This document shows, one piece after another, positions 46,726-55,250 of a DNA stretch of 64,000 nt. A model generated the notes under the pieces. The model was not told the origin of the DNA. It made no database searches and saw only the letters and a program-made list of their open reading frames with translations. Position numbers and translations under genes: made by a program. The stretch lies in contig CAKRTQ010000003.1 in the NCBI GenBank assembly GCA_934402395.1, positions 62,001 through 126,000 on the forward strand, read 5' to 3'. Positions within the stretch are counted from its first letter, which is position 1. Each line of letters begins with the position of its first letter. The stretch is from an uncultured Eubacteriales bacterium. GTDB lineage: Bacteria; Bacillota; Clostridia; Oscillospirales; CAG-272.

Positions 46726-48351
46726 ATGAAATTTCACATTGACTTTAAAAAGTTTGTTATACTGATACTTGCTATGGTGGTTCTTTTCATACCAACATAT
46801 CTTGCTATCGGCAGCTATTACGCTAATCAGAAACAGCCTCGCACCAAGGACTACTCCGAGCTTGTGCTCAAAATACCAGACGGCACAACCGCAACATTTA
46901 CGAAGGACAACGACTCCGACGGAATGCTTGCCGCATTCGGAGAAATGAACAAAGCTGGCACCGCGGTAGACGCTCTTCCCTCCGACTACAACGGCGAATC
47001 ATTTCTGCTTGGTACCTTCAAACGCGAAAGCGGCGATACCGTAAGCTACAAGTATTATTTTTCCGCTGATGCTGACAAATGTTATTTTGCCGATCCCGAC
47101 GGAAAGATCTTCAAGATAGCAAAAAGCGATGCGCTCAAGTTTTTTGACTCAAAATATTCCCTTTATCTGTTTGAATCTGCTGCCGCACCGGTCCTCACTG
47201 TTCTCGGAGGCAGCACGGTCACTCCCGGCACGATAAACTGGAATTACCTTGTCGGCGGAATATACCGCAAGGTCGCGGATCCGGCAACAACATCCACACC
47301 GCAGACATTCGACCTTACCAATGATCTCGGTCTTACATTCAGTATTGTTCCCGCCGAGTGCAGCATAAAGGTTTACAGCGGTACCGACCTTCTCTTTGAA
47401 GGCACGCCGGACAACCTTTCAGGTCTGAAGATCGAGCGAAACGACACTCTGACGTTCAATGTAAGCGCTACATGGCCGCATACCGACGGATGCGAATACT
47501 ACGGTGACGCATCATACAGCTTTTATGCCAAGGTGACTGCACCCGCCGTGTTCAATCTCGGCGAAAGCAAGATCGAACTCGGTACGCTTGCAGTCCTCAG
47601 CGGTATAAATGTTACCGATCCGTCAAAGATAACATTTAAAAGCGAGCCGTCTATCGGTTGTTCGCCGGTGTTCTTCGCCGACGGTGACTATGTACGCGCA
47701 CTTGTTCCCATCAACGCAGATCTTTCTGCCGGTACATATAAATTTACAGTCTCTTACGGTCTTACCACTCAGACACTTGAACTCACCGTAAAATCTAAGA
47801 AATTCGATGGAAGCTATGCATATACCGATGTCCCCAAAGCTCTGGTCGAGCAGAATTATTCGGCATCCTGCATCGAAGAATACCGCACACTCATGAAAGA
47901 GATCTGCTCCAAAAACGAAGATACTAAATATTTCAGCGGTAAGTTTGTAAACTATGAGGATGACAAGATAGGAATTGCCGTCGGATTCGGAAAGATGATG
48001 CTCATGAAATACGGCGACGATTTCCGTCATGAGGGTGTTGACTATATGTTTGCACTCGGTGCGGAAGCTCCTGCGATGAACAGCGGCAAGGTCGTTTATG
48101 TCGGTGCGTGCAATGTGCTCGGCAAATTTGTTGTAGTTGACCACGGTTGGGGACTCAAGAGCTGGTACGCACATCTCAGCGAAACATCGGTAGCCGTCGG
48201 AGATACCGTGACCAAAGGACAGACACTCGGCAAGGTCGGAAAAACCGGCTTTATCCCCACCCACCGCCTACACATCATGATAACGGCAAACGGCGTTCCG
48301 GTGTCCCCGTATCCGCTTCAGGACTATGGTCTCATTTACTCAGCCAACTAA
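46726..48351 (+). CDS. M23 family metallopeptidase, membrane-anchored
   Basis: A 541-residue protein. One helix near residues 8-28 anchors it outside. Residues 30-380 form a beta-rich region with no family I recognise. The C-terminal peptidase has zinc ligands in HEGVDY (His and Asp) and HRLHI (second His), plus WYAHLS. The HxGxD, HxH and glycine-rich turns are intact, so it should be active on peptidoglycan cross-bridges. AAAGG lies 14 bases upstream of the start. It is followed after five bases by an unknown membrane protein. Confidence 0.88.
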   Translation: MKFHIDFKKFVILILAMVVLFIPTYLAIGSYYANQKQPRTKDYSELVLKIPDGTTATFTKDNDSDGMLAAFGEMNKAGTAVDALPSDYNGESFLLGTFKRESGDTVSYKYYFSADADKCYFADPDGKIFKIAKSDALKFFDSKYSLYLFESAAAPVLTVLGGSTVTPGTINWNYLVGGIYRKVADPATTSTPQTFDLTNDLGLTFSIVPAECSIKVYSGTDLLFEGTPDNLSGLKIERNDTLTFNVSATWPHTDGCEYYGDASYSFYAKVTAPAVFNLGESKIELGTLAVLSGINVTDPSKITFKSEPSIGCSPVFFADGDYVRALVPINADLSAGTYKFTVSYGLTTQTLELTVKSKKFDGSYAYTDVPKALVEQNYSASCIEEYRTLMKEICSKNEDTKYFSGKFVNYEDDKIGIAVGFGKMMLMKYGDDFRHEGVDYMFALGAEAPAMNSGKVVYVGACNVLGKFVVVDHGWGLKSWYAHLSETSVAVGDTVTKGQTLGKVGKTGFIPTHRLHIMITANGVPVSPYPLQDYGLIYSAN

Positions 48352-48356
48352 AAAAC

Positions 48357-49148
48357 ATGCTCGATAACAAAACACTGTCACAATCAATGCTGCGGCGACT
48401 GTGCACCTTCGCCTCGGTCGTTCCGCTTGCGGCGGCAATACTGTCGTCATGCTTCATATCTCCGATATATATTCAGGTGTCAAGTGACATCCTGTATGCC
48501 AACTCGTTCTTGCCGGACATTCTCGGATATGCCGTGAACCTACTTGATATAATATTCGCAGCTGCACAGTATTCGGCAGTTATCGTTTCGTTTTTGCTTT
48601 TCGGTGCGGTGTCATATCGCCGCGCCGTAAGGCTGATATGTATTGGAGCCACTGTAACTTACCGTATACTCAATCAGGCCGTTGAATCGCTCACCGACGG
48701 CACGGACTTCATATCGGGACTCAGAATCACGCTGCTGTATCTGATCTTGGAAGTGCTTGAATTTTACGCTGTCGTGTTTGTTGCCTCGCTGTTCTGCCTC
48801 GCGGCAGTAAAGCGTTTCTCAATGTTACGCACGGCATCACGCAGACTTGGCGACACCGAATATGACTGGACGTCAGAGATATGTCCATATCACGGAATAA
48901 TTTCAAAAAGCAATCCCGTACAGATGTGCGCTGCCGTAAGTGCCGCAATATTCATGTTTCTCAAGATAGCCAGCCGCCTGATATACGACCTTAATTACGG
49001 TGCGCCGGACAACACCTCGCAAATTATTCAGATGGTCGTTGGCTACACCTCCGACGTTGTCGGCGGAATTCTCATTTTTGCTTTTGTTTTGCTGTTTTGC
49101 GCTCGCTTCATCGGCTTGCTGAAAAAGCCCGCAAAGCAGACAGAATAA
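48357..49148 (+). CDS. Unknown multi-pass membrane protein
   Basis: A 263-residue protein with about five to six hydrophobic segments, starting five bases after the M23 stop and lacking its own ribosome site, which implies coupled translation. I do not recognise the family. A loop in the middle contains SRRLGDTEYDWTSEICPYHG and is the only clearly hydrophilic stretch. A longer frame upstream overlaps the M23 gene and is not supported. Inferred role: partner of the peptidase in the envelope. Confidence 0.7.
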   Translation: MLDNKTLSQSMLRRLCTFASVVPLAAAILSSCFISPIYIQVSSDILYANSFLPDILGYAVNLLDIIFAAAQYSAVIVSFLLFGAVSYRRAVRLICIGATVTYRILNQAVESLTDGTDFISGLRITLLYLILEVLEFYAVVFVASLFCLAAVKRFSMLRTASRRLGDTEYDWTSEICPYHGIISKSNPVQMCAAVSAAIFMFLKIASRLIYDLNYGAPDNTSQIIQMVVGYTSDVVGGILIFAFVLLFCARFIGLLKKPAKQTE

Positions 49149-49187
49149 ATTTTATTATCAAAAAACCGGAAAGGTATGGTATTAAAA

Positions 49188-50000
49188 ATGGACAACACAT
49201 GGCTTGGACTCAAGGGCAAGTCAGTAATCGTAACAGGCGGAGCATCAGGTATCGGTCTCGCCTGTGTACATGAATTTCTCAACGATGGTGCTTATGTTGC
49301 GGTTTGCGACATAAACCCCGAGCCTCCGAAGCTCGATGCCGGAAACAACGGCGGTAAATTCATTTATGTTCGCTGCGACGTAACAAGTCTCGAAAGCGTA
49401 AATGCAATGGTGAATACCGTATTTTCAGAATTCGGCACAATAGACGTACTTGTAAACAATGCCGGAATCAACATTCCGCGCCTGCTCGTTGACCCTGCGG
49501 GAGTGCAGGAGCTTTCCGAGCAAATATGGGACAAGGTTATGAATGTAAACGTCAAAGGACTGTTCTTCTGCTCCCAGGCAGTTGCCCGCATTATGGTAAA
49601 AAAACAGTCCGGCGTTATAATCAATATGTCGTCAGAATGCGGACTTGAAGGTTCCGAGGGTCAGAGCGTATATGCTGCATCCAAGGCTGCGGTAAACGGA
49701 CTCACCCGTTCGTGGGCAAAAGAACTCGGCCGCCATCACATAAGAGTTGTCGGTGTCGCCCCCGGCATACTTGAAGCCACCGGTCTTCGCACTCAGTCTT
49801 ACGAAGAAGCACTGTCATATACCCGCGGAATCACCGTGGAACAGCTTCGCGCCGGTTACAGCAAGACAAGCACTACCCCGCTCGGACGTTCCGGAAAACT
49901 TTCCGAAGTAGCATCAACCGTTGCATTTCTTTCATCCGACCAGGCAGGCTATATACACGGCACCACCATCAATGTTGCCGGCGGCAAAACCCGCGGATAA
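49188..50000 (+). CDS. SDR family oxidoreductase, sorbitol-6-phosphate dehydrogenase-like
   Basis: A 270-residue short-chain dehydrogenase. Cofactor loop TGGASGIG, NNAG, catalytic Ser in NMSSECG, YAASK (Tyr-x3-Lys). The acidic residue after strand two (CDINPEP) suggests NAD(H). The C-terminal pattern TRGITVEQLRAGYSKTSTTPLGR and NVAGGKTRG resembles sorbitol-6-phosphate 2-dehydrogenases of Gram-positives. The ATG at 49188 is preferred over one four codons upstream, which is only one base from the AAAGG site. No sorbitol transporter is nearby, so the substrate is tentative. Confidence 0.82.
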   Translation: MDNTWLGLKGKSVIVTGGASGIGLACVHEFLNDGAYVAVCDINPEPPKLDAGNNGGKFIYVRCDVTSLESVNAMVNTVFSEFGTIDVLVNNAGINIPRLLVDPAGVQELSEQIWDKVMNVNVKGLFFCSQAVARIMVKKQSGVIINMSSECGLEGSEGQSVYAASKAAVNGLTRSWAKELGRHHIRVVGVAPGILEATGLRTQSYEEALSYTRGITVEQLRAGYSKTSTTPLGRSGKLSEVASTVAFLSSDQAGYIHGTTINVAGGKTRG

Positions 50001-50020
50001 AATCAGAATAAGTATTGTAC

Positions 50021-50066
50021 AAAAAGCTGTGGCTGTCGCGCCAATGCGCGACAGCCACAGCTTTTT
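50021..50066. terminator. Bidirectional terminator between the SDR and thrE genes
   Basis: A perfect 21-bp inverted repeat (50021-50041 and 50046-50066), four-base loop, A-run on the left and T-run on the right. Serves both convergent genes. Confidence 0.95.
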
Positions 50067-50540
50067 TCACTTTGCTTTACGGCGTTTCTTCATCCAACCT
50101 CTCGCAGAGTCGATAATAAGTTTTATAATTCCGAAAAGTAATGTACCGCATATTATACCGTCAACGATACCTGCTCCTACCTGCAGTGTGGCAATTGCGT
50201 TCTGTCCCGCTCCGGCGAAATTTCCGGAGATAAGATCGCTCATTGTATAATACAGTGATTTTCCCGGAACAAGAACTATTACTCCCGGCATCTGGAAAAC
50301 GACAGCCGGAGAACGCAGTATACGAGCCGATACCTCGGAGTATATCGTTATCACAAATGCCGCGATGGTGTTGGACACAAAAGCGTGCATACCGAACTGT
50401 TCAAACAGCAGATATACGGTAGTTCCTATTATGCTTCCCAAAAGTGAAGCAATTATCCTGTTTGTCTTGACCTCGAAAAAAATTACAAAGCCCAATGCCC
50501 CTATCGCGCCGCCGACAGACCTGATAATAAGCTCTCTCAT
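50067..50540 (-). CDS. Threonine/serine exporter family protein, ThrE_2 half (YjjB-like)
   Basis: A 157-residue protein with four to five helices. The pattern SPAVVFQMPGVIVLVPGKSLYYTM (shortened: MPGVIVLVPGKSLYYTM) marks the ThrE_2 (DUF3815) family. Known: this half joins the larger YjjP-type protein to form a split ThrE exporter; relatives export succinate or amino acids. Its start overlaps the partner gene by four bases. Confidence 0.88.
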   Translation of the reverse strand: MRELIIRSVGGAIGALGFVIFFEVKTNRIIASLLGSIIGTTVYLLFEQFGMHAFVSNTIAAFVITIYSEVSARILRSPAVVFQMPGVIVLVPGKSLYYTMSDLISGNFAGAGQNAIATLQVGAGIVDGIICGTLLFGIIKLIIDSARGWMKKRRKAK

Positions 50541-51340
50541 GCCACGCCTCCCATAACAAGGATCGCAGCTGCATACCCAAGTGCTATAATAACCGCCTGT
50601 GTAATCGCCTGTGTCAGGCGCATGGTACCGGATATGATGTTTTTACCCAACATATCGCCGATCGATGTCCCGACTGCCATTCCGGGGATCATCAACATTA
50701 TCGTACCTATCATTATACTGCTTGCATTTGTTCCGATACCCACACGGGTAAGGATTATCGCCGCAGCACCGGCAGCAAACGAACGAAGCGCGGTTTGCGA
50801 TACAGTGTTGAAAGCTCCGTCCGGTCCGCCGTGAATAAACATCATCGGAACGCCTATCAGTGCAGCCACAAGACCGTCACGAAAATTTCCGCCAAAATAG
50901 AGCACAAAGCCTATTGCGATCATGGCGTGCCCCAGGGACATCACCCACCGCTTGAACTGGTGCGAATGTTTTACCTCGGCAATTTGCTTATGAGCGGTTT
51001 CAATATCAATAGCGCCGGAGCAGATATCACGCGAGACCGCATTCAGCTTTTCAACACGATAAAGATTCACATCCGTGTTTTTAACGCGCCGCATCTGCTG
51101 CGAATATGAACCGTTTTTCATCCGCATCGAAGCGGTTATAAGCGTTGTGACCGCAAATGACTCAACATGTGCCGCTCCCAACGCATAACCTATGCGTTCA
51201 ATGGTGTTTTCCACCCTGCTTATTTCCCCGCCATTCTCAAGAATGTGCTCGGCAATGTCGAGCGCCAACCTCAGCGCATCATCCGCGCTTACAGATTCGC
51301 AGGGTACATGAGCCTTCGGCGCAAGTTCCTCGAAATTCAT
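50537..51340 (-). CDS. Threonine/serine exporter family protein, ThrE half (YjjP-like)
   Basis: A 267-residue protein. A cytoplasmic N-terminal region (ILENGGEISRVENTIERIG) precedes five helices; FIHGGPDGAFNTVSQTALRSF and MIPGMAVGTSIGDML fit the DUF1212 half of ThrE. It lies 14 bases after glyS, so amino-acid supply and export may be co-transcribed. Substrate unproven. Confidence 0.9.
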   Translation of the reverse strand: MNFEELAPKAHVPCESVSADDALRLALDIAEHILENGGEISRVENTIERIGYALGAAHVESFAVTTLITASMRMKNGSYSQQMRRVKNTDVNLYRVEKLNAVSRDICSGAIDIETAHKQIAEVKHSHQFKRWVMSLGHAMIAIGFVLYFGGNFRDGLVAALIGVPMMFIHGGPDGAFNTVSQTALRSFAAGAAAIILTRVGIGTNASSIMIGTIMLMIPGMAVGTSIGDMLGKNIISGTMRLTQAITQAVIIALGYAAAILVMGGVA

Positions 51341-51354
51341 TTCGATGATCCGAA

Positions 51355-52770
51355 TCAGAATTTGATCTTTTCCGCGATATAATCGCGCAGTCCGTCGATC
51401 GGGATACGGACCTGCTGCATCGTATCTCTGTCACGTACAGTCACGCAACTGTCGGTCTGTGAATCGAAGTCATATGTGATGCAAAGAGGTGTACCGATCT
51501 CATCCTCGCGGCGATATCTCTTGCCTATAGAACCCGCATCGTCAAAATCAACCATGAATTCTTTGCCAAGCTCATGGAATATCTTCTCTGCCTCGGGCGA
51601 AAGTTTTTTGGAAAGAGGAAGAACTGCCGCCTTGAACGGTGCAAGCGCGGGATGCAGACGCAGGATGACACGAATGTCCTCTTTGCCTGTCTTTTCATCC
51701 TTTGACACGACCTCTTCGTCGTATGCATCAACAAGGAATGCAAGGAATGAACGCTCAACACCGAGTGATGGCTCGATAACGTACGGGATGTATCTTGCAT
51801 TCTTTTCCTGATCAAAGTAGCTGAGATCCTTGCCGGATGTATTCTGATGCTGCGTCAGATCGTAATCGGTGCGGTCGGCAACGCCCCAAAGCTCGCCCCA
51901 ACCAAACGGGAAAAGGAACTCGAAGTCTGTCGTCGCCTTCGAATAGAAGCAAAGTTCCTCGGGATCATGATCGCGCAGACGCAGGTTTTCCTCGCGCATA
52001 CCAAGCGAAAGGAGCCAATCACGGCAAAATCCGCGCCAGTATGCGAACCACTCAAGGTCGGTGCCGGGTTCGCAGAAGAACTCCAGCTCCATCTGCTCAA
52101 ACTCGCGCACACGGAAAATAAAGTTGCCGGGCGTGATCTCATTTCTGAAGGACTTACCGATCTGACCTATACCGAAAGGTATTTTGCGGCGTGTTGTGCG
52201 CTGAACGTTGACAAAGTTCACGAATATGCCCTGTGCTGTTTCGGGACGCAGATAAACCGTGTTCTTGGCATCCTCGGTAACGCCCTGGAATGTTTTGAAC
52301 ATAAGGTTAAACTGTCTTATATCGGTAAAATTGTGCTTTCCGCAGGTAGGACACGGGATATTGTTGTCTTCAATAAAAGCCTTCATCTCAGCCTGTGTGA
52401 ACGCATCGATGGGCTTTTCAAGAGTATGACCGGTCTCGGCGCACCAATCCTCAATAAGCTTGTCGGCACGGAAGCGTTCCTTGCACTCACGGCAGTCCAT
52501 AAGGGGATCGGAAAAGCCGCCGAGGTGTCCGGATGCAACCCATGTCTGAGGATTCATGAGGATAGCGGCATCCTGCCCGACATTGTAGGGATTTTCCTGA
52601 ATAAATTTCTTCCACCAGGCGCGCTTTACGTTGTTTTTAAGTTCAACGCCAAGAGGACCGTAATCCCACGTATTGGCAAGACCGCCGTATATTTCAGAGC
52701 CGGGAAAAACGAAGCCGCGATTTTTGCACAGCGCGACTATTTTGTCCATTGTTTTTTCTTTGTTGTCCAT
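51355..52770 (-). CDS. glyS: Glycyl-tRNA synthetase, alpha2 type
   Basis: A 471-residue class II enzyme of the single-chain dimeric kind, not the alpha2beta2 GlyQ/GlyS form. Marks: [20 protein letters not shown] near the start, a zinc-type pair CRECKERF and [31 protein letters not shown] (shortened: [20 protein letters not shown]) and [20 protein letters not shown] lies nine bases before the ATG. No T-box leader is present; it follows the LCP gene by 26 bases. Confidence 0.96.
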   Translation of the reverse strand: MDNKEKTMDKIVALCKNRGFVFPGSEIYGGLANTWDYGPLGVELKNNVKRAWWKKFIQENPYNVGQDAAILMNPQTWVASGHLGGFSDPLMDCRECKERFRADKLIEDWCAETGHTLEKPIDAFTQAEMKAFIEDNNIPCPTCGKHNFTDIRQFNLMFKTFQGVTEDAKNTVYLRPETAQGIFVNFVNVQRTTRRKIPFGIGQIGKSFRNEITPGNFIFRVREFEQMELEFFCEPGTDLEWFAYWRGFCRDWLLSLGMREENLRLRDHDPEELCFYSKATTDFEFLFPFGWGELWGVADRTDYDLTQHQNTSGKDLSYFDQEKNARYIPYVIEPSLGVERSFLAFLVDAYDEEVVSKDEKTGKEDIRVILRLHPALAPFKAAVLPLSKKLSPEAEKIFHELGKEFMVDFDDAGSIGKRYRREDEIGTPLCITYDFDSQTDSCVTVRDRDTMQQVRIPIDGLRDYIAEKIKF

Positions 52771-52796
52771 ATCAGAATTCCTTTATAAAATAAAAT

Positions 52797-53951
52797 TTAT
52801 TGCTTCGTTGTGTCTTCGGGCAGAATACGTCTGTAATCCGCAAACTTGGAGAGTGTCGCCTGAGTGTCAATAACACTTACCTTCCGGTCGCCTACCTGCA
52901 TCGTACGCATCGCCGGATCCCTCGTTTCATTCGGCAGCTGCGAATACCTGAATATGAAATCGCGGTTTGCCATAAGTTTGTCCTTTGTGTAGTTTGTATC
53001 AACACATGCGGACAATGAGTCGAAAAGTGACTCCGCATTGGGATAATTTGTGATCTGAGTAATATTTGAAAGCACTGTGCGCAGAAAATCAACTGCGGTT
53101 TTCTCACGCGACTCGCCGTTTTCCACATAAAGACCGTATCCGAGAACACGCAGTGCGGTCTCACCGTCCAGCCCCTGGCTGCCGCTGCCTATAACAACAT
53201 CGCCGAAGTTCATTTCGCACGGGACATTGAAATAAATACCGCCGAGCGTTGATATCAATGATTTGAAGTTTTCAGGGTCAACTATCACATACCCGTCAAC
53301 CATGCACCCGGTCATCGAATGTATTGCATCGCACAGAATATCCTTGCCGTAGGTGGCGTAAATATCTCCGAGTTCAATATACCTGCCGTCCATGACAGTC
53401 ACTGCTTCGTCGGAAAACGCCGTGAATGTGACCTGAGACCGTTCGCGGTCAAACCGCATAAGGACCAGCAGGGTCGTACGCAGCTTCTGGTAATTCCCGG
53501 TGTAAAAGCCGCCGGGAATAAACGGGTCGCCCGTATCGGTAACCGAACCGTCACCGTCTTCAGGATCGGAATCGGGCACAAGCGACACAGAACGCGGCGC
53601 AGCCAGATCCGATGGCACTGGTAAAGGCTCGTGAACGGTCTTGGGCTGTCTTCCGGCTATGATATCAAGGACAGCGGGATCGTAAACATAAAGCGCAGGG
53701 TCGTAGTCTGTAAGTGCTATCAGCAAATTGAAGGAAGTTCCCGTGTCGGGGATTTCAATATCAATTATTCCGCCGTTATCATCTGTTATAACAGGAGCCG
53801 GCGATGTTGTCGTCTCGGTCGAATCGGTTGTCCCACCTGTTATACTCGACAGATTGGTCAGTACATAACCCACGATAAAATACGCCAGAAGCGAAAACAC
53901 CAGCAGCGATATAACAAATGTCAGTGCAAAATTTTTTACTGCAGATAACAT
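52797..53951 (-). CDS. LytR-CpsA-Psr (LCP) family protein, divergent
   Basis: A 384-residue protein with a short cytoplasmic start, a helix near residues 9-32, a long Thr/Pro/Asp-rich stalk, and an LCP-like domain (about 140-340) recognised from LLVLMRFDRERSQVTFTAFSDEAV and DGYVIVDPENFKSLISTLGGI. Known role: LCP proteins transfer glycopolymers to peptidoglycan from lipid carriers. The usual SIPRD stretch reads TAFSDEA and the later arginines are changed, so catalysis may be altered or lost. ATG at 53951 with AAAGG 12 bases upstream. Own promoter; read into glyS. Confidence 0.75.
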   Translation of the reverse strand: MLSAVKNFALTFVISLLVFSLLAYFIVGYVLTNLSSITGGTTDSTETTTSPAPVITDDNGGIIDIEIPDTGTSFNLLIALTDYDPALYVYDPAVLDIIAGRQPKTVHEPLPVPSDLAAPRSVSLVPDSDPEDGDGSVTDTGDPFIPGGFYTGNYQKLRTTLLVLMRFDRERSQVTFTAFSDEAVTVMDGRYIELGDIYATYGKDILCDAIHSMTGCMVDGYVIVDPENFKSLISTLGGIYFNVPCEMNFGDVVIGSGSQGLDGETALRVLGYGLYVENGESREKTAVDFLRTVLSNITQITNYPNAESLFDSLSACVDTNYTKDKLMANRDFIFRYSQLPNETRDPAMRTMQVGDRKVSVIDTQATLSKFADYRRILPEDTTKQ

Positions 53952-54014
53952 GGCACTGTATTTCCTTTCTGTCTGTATTGCATCACGCACATATGCTCCG
54001 GCGCGACACGTGTA

Positions 54015-54043
54015 ATTATACACCCATCGGCTTCATTTTGCAA
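54015..54043 (-). promoter_or_regulatory. Sigma-A type promoter for the LCP-glyS-thrE unit
   Basis: Minus strand TTGCAA (54038-54043), 17 bases, TATAAT (54015-54020), in the 137-base gap after tgt. Confidence 0.75.
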
Positions 54044-54088
54044 CAGCGTGCATATTAAGTGTTTCTTAACAAATAAACCGAGCATTGA

Positions 54089-55225
54089 TCAATCCGGTGC
54101 ACGCTCCGCAAGAGTCACACGGTATTTCTGATAGAAATTTTCAAAATAGCCCTCATCAAGCGACTCGCGGATCTTTTTCATAAGCTCATTGTAGAAATAA
54201 AGGTTATGAACAACCGCCAGCCGCATTCCGAGCGATTCCTTGGCTTTTATCAGATGGCGTATATACGAACGGCTGTATCTCGTACACGCGGGGCAGCCGC
54301 AGCCTTCGTCGATCGGCCGCGGATCTCTTGCGTACTTTTCGTTCAGTATATTGATCTTGCCCTTCCAGGTAAACACATTTCCGTGTCTGGCGTTGCGGCT
54401 CGGCATAACACAGTCAAAGAAATCAACACCGCGATGAACAGCCTCAAGTATATTGACGGGAGTTCCTACGCCCATGAGATAGCGCGGTTTGTTTTTGGGC
54501 ATATAAGGCTCAACGGCATCGATTATGCGATACATCTCTTCAGTCTCTTCACCGACCGCAAGACCACCGATGGCGTAACCGTCAAGGTCAAGCTCGGCAA
54601 TTTTCAGCATATGTTCGATACGCAGGTCCTCATATGTGCTTCCCTGATTGATACCGAAAAGCATCTGATGCGGGTTTATGGTATCCGGAAGCGAATTCAA
54701 ACGCTCCATTTCATTTTTGCATCTTACAAGCCAACGGTATGTCCTTTCGGTCGATGCCTTGACATAGTTGTAAGGCGCGGGATTCTCTATGCATTCGTCA
54801 AATGCCATTGCGATCGTGGACGCAAGATTCGACTGTATCTGCATACTTTCCTCCGGTCCCATAAATATGCGCTTGCCGTCTATATGCGAAGCAAAGCGAA
54901 CGCCTTCTTCTGTTATTTTACGAAGCTGCGCAAGTGAAAAAACCTGAAATCCGCCGCTGTCCGTAAGAACAGGTCCATCCCAATTCATAAATTTTCTGAT
55001 ACCGCCCATATCGTGGATAAGCTTGTCTCCCGGGCGAATATGCAGGTGATAGGTATTGGAAAGTTCAACCTGACAACCTATCTCCTTGAGTTCATATGTG
55101 GCAACGCCGCCCTTGATCGCGGCGCAAGTGCCGACATTCATAAAGACGGGGGTCTCGATATCACCGTGGACAGTGTGAAGCACACCGCGACGCGCGCGGT
55201 CCTCCGTGCATTTGATTTCAAACAT
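54089..55225 (-). CDS. tgt: Queuine tRNA-ribosyltransferase
   Basis: A 378-residue TIM-barrel enzyme. Family marks: ETPVFMNVGT, LSNTYHL, TDSGGFQVFSL (catalytic Asp in TDSGG), DFFDCVMPSRNARHGN (second Asp) and the zinc site CGCPAC...H. It exchanges G34 for preQ1 in tRNAs with GUN anticodons. The ATG at 55225 was chosen by similarity; AAAGG is 15 bases upstream. queA is not in the window. Confidence 0.96.
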   Translation of the reverse strand: MFEIKCTEDRARRGVLHTVHGDIETPVFMNVGTCAAIKGGVATYELKEIGCQVELSNTYHLHIRPGDKLIHDMGGIRKFMNWDGPVLTDSGGFQVFSLAQLRKITEEGVRFASHIDGKRIFMGPEESMQIQSNLASTIAMAFDECIENPAPYNYVKASTERTYRWLVRCKNEMERLNSLPDTINPHQMLFGINQGSTYEDLRIEHMLKIAELDLDGYAIGGLAVGEETEEMYRIIDAVEPYMPKNKPRYLMGVGTPVNILEAVHRGVDFFDCVMPSRNARHGNVFTWKGKINILNEKYARDPRPIDEGCGCPACTRYSRSYIRHLIKAKESLGMRLAVVHNLYFYNELMKKIRESLDEGYFENFYQKYRVTLAERAPD

Positions 55226-55250
55226 CAGTGATTGGTCATTCCTTTCATTT

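Noticed and set aside
55225..55239. A four-codon upstream frame whose stop overlaps the tgt start (TGATG); similar tiny frames near mecA, M23 and YitT starts
   Set aside because: The ATG of each tiny frame lies zero to one base from the AAAGG site, too close for initiation; more likely the site serves the true start with a long spacer of 13-15 bases.
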